Assembly (NCBI GenBank): GCA_964036155.1
Contig: OZ038423.1
Coordinates: forward strand, 9,811,249-9,875,248
Length of the DNA: 64,000 bases
Source: Diploscapter coronatus
Taxonomy: Eukaryota > Nematoda > Chromadorea > Rhabditida > Rhabditidae
Direction of reading: 5' to 3'
Each line of letters opens with the position of its first letter. The stretch's first letter is position 1. The position numbers and the translations under genes are program-made. Positions 55,501 through 64,000 of the stretch are shown here, piece after piece. The notes under the pieces were generated by a model that did no database searches, had not been told where the DNA came from, and saw nothing but the letters and a program-made list of their open reading frames with translations.

Positions 55501-56036
55501 ATCATAGTTAGATCGTGGGCTGTTCAATTTATCTGAAAATATTAACTTGGTTTATTGAATTTTTGAGACATTTTATCTCTCTAATTTACAGGTCTCGGAA
55601 TGACGAACATGAACCTGGCGACAGCAGTGCACCATCAGTCGGGCAGCTCGCTCGATGGTATTTCCGCAGGCAGCATTTCCGCGAGGGGATTCTCCACTAG
55701 GTAAAATATTAACCCTATTTTTCAATTTTAAAAATACTTTAATTTTCACTGAGTTTAAATTTTGAATACTTCGAGGTCTTTAGATTATTTCTGGAAAAAT
55801 AATGAACACAGAATTACAGTAATTTTTTTTCTAAAGTTCAATAATAACTTTTCTATGTTTTTTTCTCTAATAAATTTAAGCTTGCATAGTCTAATTCCTT
55901 TTTTCTAAAATTGTTAATTTTCTGATTTTCCAGAACGACGGCATCCGTCTCATCCGGTGATCGTCATTCGCGAGATGCCGAGACGCTGTCGACAGGCACA
56001 AACAGGCACTCCATCCAGAGCTCCGACAGTTGTGAG
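40508..56036 (+). CDS. unc-73: UNC-73/Trio Rho-family guanine nucleotide exchange factor,  N-terminal half (continues past window)
   Basis: The first coding exon at 40508-40528 (MTEQSSK) joins in phase to exon 41380, which starts MVLKAEDIHH. Order of domains: Sec14/CRAL-TRIO-like domain (41380 to about 42540, GCALIVFPSREQAVEND, SVIDMRSGQTWKN); a long run of spectrin repeats (about 42858-52640, with repeated Trp-centred helices such as LVEDKWRRLQ-type and YASKLKINHKKF); the Dbl-homology domain (about 53010-54620, LLKSERDYVEDL, then LLIKPVQRITRYRLMIEQLIKY); a PH domain (about 54670-55340, VFLFELAVLFTKK, TKVAWVKKIRE); and a Ser/Thr-rich tail (55592-56036). The signature LIKPVQRITRY of the catalytic helix is intact. 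In C. elegans UNC-73 activates Rac in axon guidance and cell migration through this DH1-PH1 unit, and Rho through a second unit that would lie downstream. More than 30 exons with 40-900 bp introns. Confidence 0.93.
48650..48766. mobile_element. Short inverted-repeat element in unc-73 intron
   Basis: Arms 48655-48676 and 48739-48760 are reverse complements at 20 of 22 positions (ATTCGGAA, CAACTTGA core) around about 62 bp. It has no coding capacity and no clear target duplication. It is probably a miniature inverted-repeat element or its relic. Confidence 0.55.
54085..54218. mobile_element. Miniature inverted-repeat element inside the DH-domain intron of unc-73
   Basis: Terminal inverted repeats of about 30 bp at 54085-54114 and 54189-54218 match at roughly 24 of 30 positions (TTGGA..CCGC.AGA..ACG core). 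The GC-rich arms stand out from the AT-rich intron. The arm sequence recalls common nematode inverted-repeat families, but this is from memory only. Confidence 0.5.
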
Positions 56037-58122
56037 GTACGTCAATTTTTCATGAATTGTTGAAAAATTGGTTAGGTTTCAAATAGCGTTAAATTGGAGA
56101 AAAATAAGGGGTAGTTTGGGAGTTACTGTTTCAAAATTAAGCTATCTTTCTAATTGGATAGGTTTCAAGTTAGTGACAACTATGGAAATTAGCGTTTAAA
56201 ACGCTCGAATGAAATATTTCTAGCCATACCCAATTAAAATATTCAAAATTCTACGGATAGGCCACAATTTTCCATTATAAATTCGGTTTCAAGCCTTAAA
56301 TTCCGATAAGCCGTTTATTATTTCTTGCGAATCAGAAGTTTTCTTCCGAATTTCTCAAACTTTAATTTTTCCATATTCTTACCCTTCGCAACATTTTGAT
56401 GTCTTCTCTTTTACTCTACTTCTTCGTTTTTTCTAATCAAGTGTAGAAGTAAATGAGTGAAATCGAAGAAATGGACTAAAATAATTACCTTCTAGACCTC
56501 CAGCTTTTTCAATGAATGACACATACCGCGGGTAATTAGAGCATTAACTACTCTGGGAGAAAGCTGTCATGATAAGAAATTTACATTGATTCAAGCAGTA
56601 CTTTTCTGCATCTTATTTTCTGAGACTAACTCGAATTATTATTTATTTTTCCATTACTGGAGCTCTATGGCATTTATAATTTTCAAAAACTATCTATACT
56701 TCTTTTTTTAAACTTACCTAAACTAAATAATTGCTCGTCATATCCCATTGGCTATCAGAAATGTGTCAAAGATCTATTTCCAGTCATTTTTGAAATTTAC
56801 TTGATTCGAATAATTTCAAATTTTCTATTCCTTAAAAGCACAGTAATTTGTATTCATCTTCCTAAAATTTGAACCTGATCTTCGTTCAAAGAATTGCGCG
56901 CAATCTTCCATGCTTCTGTGTATTTTAGTTAGTGTGATTGCGTACCTAACTATTAGAGAGCACTGAAATTAGTTAAGCCTCATGACGAGAAAACTTCGGC
57001 TCTTTTACTCATCTCTCCTCATTTTGTAGGTTTTCTGAAAACTGAGTGATCAGGGGAAGTTCAGGAAAGAAGAAGAAAGAAAAAAATAGAAATCGCGCTT
57101 TTTCGAGAGAGAAAAAGATAGAGAAATGCCGAAGAATGATTTCGAGCAAAATATGAAAAGCTGAAACATAGCATACCAAGCTGAGAGAATTAGAGAAAGA
57201 TCATGAAATCGAGAGAAAGATCAAGTGATTTTGATAGGAAAAAGGACGAGACGAGGGAAATAGTATGGGGAAGTGAAGAAGAAGAGTGGAATAGCATGCA
57301 AATCGAAGAGCGGAAAAGAAAGCGACGAAAAGTTGTGAGTCTTCTGTCATTGTCGTTGTAAAGAACAGAAGCTCGCCGAGTTATCGTCGCCTAATTCTCT
57401 TTCTTTTCCCTCTCAATTCTAATACTATTCTCCTACTATTTATCTTTAACCATCTCTAGAATTCGCGCACTATTTTCTTGATTATTTCTCTTAAATCTCT
57501 CAGAATAAATGTTATTTCGATTTTTTCTGGATCTTCTGATTTAATTTTTTCAAACCTCTATTTCAATTTTTATTTTTCCCTAGAACCTCTCGATTTCGAA
57601 TGATCTAAAACATGGGACATTTTCAAAACATCGCCATTTCAAATGGTCTATTGTGATTTTATGCTACTTTTTGCCTCTCACTTTTCAGTGCTCTATAACT
57701 TCTCCTTTTTCCCTGATCCTCTAGAATTTTAATCATCTCTAATTTCATTCTTTGATTCTTTCGTCTCTCTTCAGAAATTCCTTCTCTTCTTTTTCTTCAA
57801 GAAATCGAGTATCTGTGTTTCGATTCTGTCCATAAATTTCTGCTCCCTCAGAATTTATTCGATTTTTAAAATCTCGAGGAAAAACATCACAAAATTTCAA
57901 TTTTCGAAGCTCACCTATAGGAATATTCTGTCCGACTAATCTAAGGAAATTTTTCTATCGATCAGACTAAAATTAATTTGAGGACCAATCTAAAATTATC
58001 TATTTTGGGGCGAAATTTTAAAATTTATTAGAGGTCTATCTAAATCTATTCCAAGATCAACTAAACTTGAAAAAATCGGTAAAAATCTAAATCGATTGGA
58101 AATTGATTTGACGACGAACAAA
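56037..58122 (+). other. unc-73 intronic region with purine-rich and pyrimidine-rich tracts
   Basis: After the last N-terminal exon (donor at 56037) about 2.1 kb contains no further exon I can support. Positions 57050-57345 are strongly GA-rich (GAGAGA, GAAAGA), and 57390-57860 are CT-rich. If unspliced at 56037 the frame ends at a TGA about 25 bases later. The tracts lie directly upstream of the candidate internal first exon and could be part of an internal promoter. Confidence 0.45.
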
Positions 58123-58173
58123 TGTGCTCGATCATCCGACGATGCACCAACTGTTTTGACAAGCACAACAAGG
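58123..58173 (+). CDS. unc-73: Candidate alternative first exon of unc-73 (internal start)
   Basis: ATG at 58123 in AAC-AA-ATG context opens 17 codons (MCSIIRRCTNCFDKHNK), closed by a good donor (AAG|gtgagt) at 58174. The exon ends in phase 0, as does the exon ending at 56036, so both could join the same downstream exon outside the window. It is too short for an open-frame search to flag. C. elegans unc-73 is known to use internal promoters for shorter isoforms carrying the second DH-PH unit. That this exon does the same here is inference. Confidence 0.45.
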
Positions 58174-61100
58174 TGAGTTGGCTAGGTTTCGAGGAATCGT
58201 GATTTTTTTCGAAGGTTTCTTAGTTAATATTTCTTTATTTTACCTTTCTTAAAATTATCTTGATTTCTAATTTCTACAAATGTTGATATAATAATTGCGC
58301 TAGGTTTCCACGAATCTATTTTTGCGAGAATTTTCAGATATTGATAATGTTTCATGATCTATATTTCGTTAAAAATCCAAATTTGCCCACTTCATATCCG
58401 ATAGATTTTTGATAGATAATGTTGTCGCTGTTTCAATAACCGCTCATATCATTTCTGAAATACTGCAAGTAATGGTTCGATATGACTCAATAATTATTTC
58501 AAAATCATTTATTCAGAGCTGCATACTCTTCAACGAGAAAGCTCTTATGCTGGATTTCAAAAAGTCTTCAAATTTTCTTTGTAATTTGAGTATTTAGCTG
58601 AGTGAGTTAAGGCCTTTAGAAAGTAATCAGTCGAATTTCTGCGAAAATCTTTTTCATCTTCCTTGAAAAGTTTTTTCCTATATGACGTTTGATAGATAAA
58701 TTCGATAATAAATATTGAGGATGAGTCACTATCACGTCTTTCATGAAATTCATGAAAAACTCGCTATGCCTTTGCTCGGCGCGCAAAGTGAAAATAGATC
58801 AAGATTGAATCATAGAAAAGTTGAAAGAGCTCTTTCGATCAAAATATCTAAAGGTAAAAATCGAGAAGCGCTTTAAAAATTATATATACGTTTTATTATG
58901 ATAGCAGAAAATCATGTAGGAGTAACTTTTCAAACTTTTTTTTTTCTCAAAATAGTATGTTTCAAAAAGTTCTTTATGAAATGCATTTAAAAAATCTATT
59001 AGTGATTATCTTGCAATTTTGATATTAAAATTTTTGAAAGAAAAATCCGAAATTCTTAATTGATGTAAAATTCAAAACTAAAACATTCTTCGACCTTTCG
59101 TGAGCAATTAGCGGTCGCTAATTTTTTATGCACATGCGTTAATCGAATCTCGCTCCAAAATCTAAACAAAAATCAAATTAAAACATCGAAATTCAACTCT
59201 GCTAAGGTTCAAAATGGTGTCGGGAGTGACTTGGTTTGGAAGATCACACTATGTATTTTTCTAAATAATTATTAGGATGTTTCAAAATTTCATACATTTT
59301 ATCACGAGGTTTTTCTATAATTCATCTTCGATGAGCTTCTAAAGAAATAATTTCGATATGTTTCTGAAAATTTATAATTTTCATCATTAAATTTCTCTAT
59401 GTTCTTCCTTGAATATTAATTTCTGTAAAAAAAAGTTTAAACTCTCAATAACTTCAACCCTTCTCATGCTTGGCTTAGCTCATATCAGAAGTTTTATCAA
59501 TATCGTCACGTAACTCTCACTTTTTACCTTCTTATTTTTGCATTTCACCTTTTTCCCAGCCTCTTTTTCTTGTTTTCTCTCTTCAAAGTGCGATATTTTC
59601 AAGCCCCGCCCTTTTAGTCTGGCTCTTTTCGCTCTCTACTATCCTCTTTCTCCCTTCTAATTTTTATCTCGAAAAAGACTTTCTTCTACTCCCCTGAGCT
59701 GTTGCTTGGTTTAACCGTCAATGTTCGATTTCTCGACGTCGCCGCGATTCTGAATCCCTAACGTTAAGAAATGTTAACGTATTCCAAGTCTTGGCGTTCT
59801 ATTCGTACTAGAACTGGGTCTTTATATTCGAGAGCGAGGAATAAGCTAGCCTCGTCTTTTCGCGTTGGAAACAGGGCTGGTTCACCTTCGGTTAGCTAAC
59901 TTTTATCTTTGTCGATTTTTTAAAAAATAATTTAGCTATTTTTTAAATCTGGGGAAAATTTAGGAATTTTTGGAGGAGAGTCGTACCTTGAAAACTAGAT
60001 TTCACTCAACTATTCAACTTTTTGAAACATACAATAAAAATGGGAATTTTATCGATCCATTTTAGAACATTTCAAAATGTTTTCACTTTTTTTGATCATT
60101 TGCCAAGTTGGGAAAACATCACTGATTCTGATACACACACGAAGAACTAAAATCGAAGGCAATAATGTTTTTGCAAACGTTCGAAAAAAACTTGGATAAC
60201 TTGGAAATATGATTTATTTTATGAGAACTTTTAAAATATATTTTAAAAATGGACTTTCCCTTCATAATTTTCAGTGATAAAATCTCTAGAACTAATGTGA
60301 AAAGTATGAGTACTTGATTAAAAAATTGCGAAATTTACCTCAAAAAATCAATATTTTTGCCATGTTCGCCTTTCGGAAGATAAAATCTCTCATTTTTCTG
60401 CTGAAAAATCGAACTTTCCTATTATTTTGGCAGATTTCAATAATTTTTGCGAAGCGTGGGAAGAGGGGAGATTTTCGAGATAAATAGGGCAGGGGGAAAT
60501 AGTCAATTCATTCACTCGAAACGGGCAAAATAATACAGATTTTGTAGCGAATAGAATTGTATTCTGAACAGATTAGTCAACATTGAAAGAAAATCTTTGG
60601 TATTTTTACTTGGTTGACTTTTCCTAAAATTTGAAGCCAAACTTGGAGCATCGTAAATAGGCTAACTTGACTAATTTATACAGAACTTGAATAATTTTGA
60701 AAGTCGAATTTCAATTAGAGGCATTGGTAAAATTTATCCTACTTTATTTGCGCATTTGCACCAACTTCAATTTACTTCTTTAGGTTATCTAGTTTTGAAA
60801 CATATCTTGAAAATTTTCTCGAATTCGAACCTTTTTACCTTCATAGTATTATTCCAGAGCATGGGACGCGCATATTTCTTCAGAAAGCCTATGCATAATA
60901 GCTTAGATACTTCGATCTAAGGTCTGAACTTTAGCCTTATTCTTTATCCAGTCCCACTATTATCCCATCATCACAACGGGACTTTCTTGGAACCAACAAG
61001 TTAATGTCTCGATAGACAATAAATTCGGGGGCAATACATAGACCGTCTGAACTAAATTATATCATGCTAATCAAAAAGTTTCCATATCAGGATATTCATG

Positions 61101-64000
61101 TTGGGTCGTAAAAATGGAAATTTCCAACTACGAAAAAAACTACTCAAAATTCTTAAGTGCGTTTTCATGTAAAAGATAGAAACTAATTTCTAAATTTTGC
61201 CTATTCAAATTACTGGAATCATAGAAGGGACTGAAATTTAACATACTCTTGAAACTAATTTTTTTTAAACTCTCTGTATTATGCCAAAAACGAACTTTAC
61301 CCTTGTTCTTCTTATTTATATTTTCTTTCTATTATCGTCCATTTATCCGCGTTTTAGCGACTTTCCAGGGAGCATTTAGGCCCTAGGCCTTGTTCGGTCA
61401 TACATATTTCATCCGGCGATATTTGTCCTTTTTCTTTTTTCTACCCTTTGGGTGTTGCTTTCGCTTGTAACTCATTGATATGGCTGGGGTTATTATTTTC
61501 TCTGTGGAGCGCGTTTTTAACGCATAGAAAAAGATGTTGATGATAGAGCGCAAAAGCAGGATGGAAATAAAATGCGAATACCTTTATTTTTCTCCGGGTA
61601 ATGATATTTCCATCTTTCTTATCTCTCTGCTCTCTAACTTTACAAAATTATTTCTTGTCGCATATTTTGCACTAGTATTCATTCATTTGAAGAATCTTTG
61701 GGATTTCTTACAAGCACGAAATTAGAAGGCGCGTATAATATGCAAGGAGAGCTTCATATATTATTGTTTGAGCATTAATCAATTTTACCTAGGATACCGA
61801 GCTTGAGTGGATAAATGATGAGAATTCTAGCGTGCTTAAAATAGGTCAAGAAAATTTTCCACTAAACTTCTGAATAAGAAGTTGAGCATAGTGAGATTAA
61901 CTTCAAATTTTCATTTTTTCTTCCTTTAATTTAACTTCATAAAATTTCATTAGAAAAAAAGACGTACTCTATATTTACACCTATTAGAATAGGAGGGGAA
62001 AAAAACGTCTGAGATATGCTAGATTTTACTAGCTCTAATTCGTTTTTCTCCTATTCAAGATAAAAGCTAGCGTGACATTTCGACTCTATTTGCTATGGCT
62101 TTTTCTGCAAAACTTGAACAGCGTAGGAGAAATTTCAAATGTCTTTTACTCCCCTACTCAAGGACGCGTGTATCAAAGGTTAAAGAAGCAAAAAAGTGAA
62201 TTTGCATAAAGAATTCAAATAGACTACAACGAATGTTAATACCGGATATTGGTTTGAATTTTTATTACCTTATTCGAGTAGTATCTACTTAGCAAATACT
62301 ATTTCAAATAAGTTTCAAGTTATCAGAAGATTTTGACTGAATTTTTAGGCACAATATCAGTTTCAAACGAACAGGAATAAATTTTAGCTTTCTCAAAAAT
62401 ATTTAAAAGTGTTCTAAAATAATCATTAACTAATCAAAAATGATCTATTTGAAAAAATCTAAATTTAAGCTTTTTTTAATTTCTATGAGTGATCCTCCAT
62501 TTTCCTGGGAAATTTTTGATTTTCCTGCAAAATTACTGGGGACTTAAGCAGTGTGAATAGGTGAGGCGAAAAAAAATCTCCATTGTTTCGGAAGTCATTC
62601 CCGTCGAAATACGAAATGAGGCATACGTTTGACGGATAAATTGAGAATTTTGGGATTTCAATGAAAATTGGGATTTTCTTTCGGAGAAAAATAAGAAATT
62701 CAATATTTTTTAATTTGATAAAATAGTCAGAATAACTACACTATATTAGAGTTTCAATTAGGTATATATTTTATTGAATTTTTAAAATAGATATGATGGA
62801 GGAATGTAGTTATTTTTTGGAAAATTACTAACTAGGCATTCTCTCTTCGATTGGTAGAATATTTATCATTGATAAGCTTGATGCAAATCTTGCAAAGTAC
62901 CAAATTTGAAAAGCCTATCCGTTTTCTCATCTAAGCGCATGCTCAGTTCCGAACATTTTTCTAAATAACAATACATATGATTGCGAAACGGGGAGATTAT
63001 CTTTCGGGCTTTATCCTTTTTTTTTTTTTCATTTTTTTCCGTTTTACTTACTATTGCTTTCATATTATTTCTTTTCATCTGACTCTTTTCCTCTCCCATC
63101 TTCTAGTTTCTTTTTCAAGGAACACAGGCGCGTTCTCATTTTGTTATTCTCGCTTATTTTCATTTGTCACTCGCCGGGGGCTGTGATTTTTGACTAGCGG
63201 AAATTCGATTTTTGGGGCAACAAAAATGAAAAATATCATTTTTTAAATCTTTTTCTAAAAAAAACGTTATTCTGATTAAATTTTCGCTAAAATATTCATC
63301 ATTCCAAGAAAAAAACAATATTTTTGGCAAGAAGAAATGTTTGCTCACGCACATCGAACTTTGTAATGAATACCAAATGAAAAGCAGCAGCTATCCAACT
63401 GAGCCAATCGAATATTTTCATTGTTTACACGAAAAAGTAGAAAGGTATCGGTTTCTGTTTAGTTTGACTGAAAAAAAAACTCAGAACTCGAAGAAATGCA
63501 ATTGTCTGGAATTATAAGACAAGCCCACCGTTTTTTAAATTGACTTATTTTACAATCCACCGCATAGATGAAATTTAATTATTCGGAAAATAACTTTTAT
63601 AGAAAAGAAAAAAGCAAACTTTAAAAGCCAGATGTTAGAACTTCTAAATAAAATTTGATTTGGGAACAGAAATAATTGGGTTGGTCTCTAAAAGTCGCGA
63701 AAAATGTCAATTAAATTTTGCGGAATTTTGACAAAGTTTGCATAACATAAATATTCATGACCTTTCATCTGAACTTGATCATTTTTCCCAGTTAAGCAAT
63801 ACGTTATCAAAGAAATGAATACAATTCAAAACCTATACAATTTTGAAACATACCTATTTAGAACGTTTGATAAAGTGCTTTACCAGTTTTACACAAATTT
63901 TAAGTCTTTCTTGACATTTTTTAAAGTCATTGATATTTCGAGTAAAATAGTACTACATTTTTTCCGCTCAGTTATAATTTCAGTCATGTTGACATTAGAT
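58174..64000 (+). other. Long intron of unc-73 (no exon recognised)
   Basis: About 5.8 kb of AT-rich sequence. Several short open frames (60687-60920, 61534-61725, 62866-63099 minus) show no Trio, SH3, Ig or kinase motifs. A tRNA-like box A (TGGCTCAGTTGG, minus strand, about 63394-63405) has no matching fold. An acceptor-like ATTTCAG ends at about 63983, but reading on in phase 0 hits TGA at once. Confidence 0.45.

Noticed and set aside
63350..63410. tRNA-like box A on the minus strand (TGGCTCAGTTGG) with a weak box B
   Set aside because: No acceptor or anticodon stem pairs; at best a decayed tRNA-derived fragment.
63976..64000. Acceptor-like ATTTCAG near the right edge as the start of the next unc-73 exon
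   Set aside because: Joined in phase 0 to either upstream donor it gives TCA TGT TGA, a stop.

Overview
The window is nuclear DNA of a free-living-type (rhabditid-like) nematode. The evidence is protein-coding genes cut by many 40-60 bp introns with T-rich TTTCAG/TTTTAG acceptors, AT-rich spacers, isolated acceptor sites just upstream of start codons (as for spliced-leader trans-splicing), and clear relatives of Caenorhabditis genes: ned-8, unc-73/Trio, an Sp-family factor and an M14-ShKT carboxypeptidase. From memory, the C. elegans counterparts of these four (unc-73, ned-8, sptf-3, suro-1) all lie on chromosome I. That would place the window on the same ancestral linkage group, but it needs a synteny check.

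Layout, left to right. 1-1.14 kb: the 3' part of a C-type-lectin-like gene (+). 1.14-3.13 kb: spacer with a 25-bp-stem hairpin. 3.13-11.32 kb (+): the most unusual locus. An Hsp70 nucleotide-binding domain (NBD) is joined in frame to kelch repeats, followed by two more Hsp70 NBDs joined to each other. None of the three has an Hsp70 substrate-binding domain. By the splice phases I assign, all four modules can be read as one uninterrupted protein of about 1,530 residues, or as two proteins of 700 and about 845 residues. Module 1 has lost two catalytic residues. A small inverted-repeat element with a 9-bp target duplication sits in an intron of module 3. 11.3-19.4 kb: a tRNA-derived SINE-like repeat, then a long stretch with no gene I can support. 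19.4-25.9 kb (+): a secreted zinc carboxypeptidase with a Thr/Pro-rich mucin-like insert of about 850 residues before a C-terminal ShKT domain. 25.9-30.9 kb: spacer. 30.9-34.4 kb (or about 36.1 kb) (+): an Sp/KLF-type factor with Btd box and first zinc finger, but no clear fingers 2 and 3. 37.2-37.9 kb (-): a complete NEDD8 gene. 37.9-40.5 kb: a divergent spacer with a dyad. 40.5-64 kb (+): the first half of UNC-73/Trio (Sec14 domain, spectrin repeats, DH-PH, Ser/Thr-rich tail), then long introns holding a candidate internal first exon at 58.1 kb. The gene continues beyond the window.

The genes do not form one pathway. Sp factor, NEDD8 and Trio are conserved housekeeping or developmental genes. 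The lectin and the Hsp70/kelch array look like fast-evolving accessory genes. Splice coordinates are my reading by eye of reading frame, donor/acceptor sequence and family motifs; no search was run.
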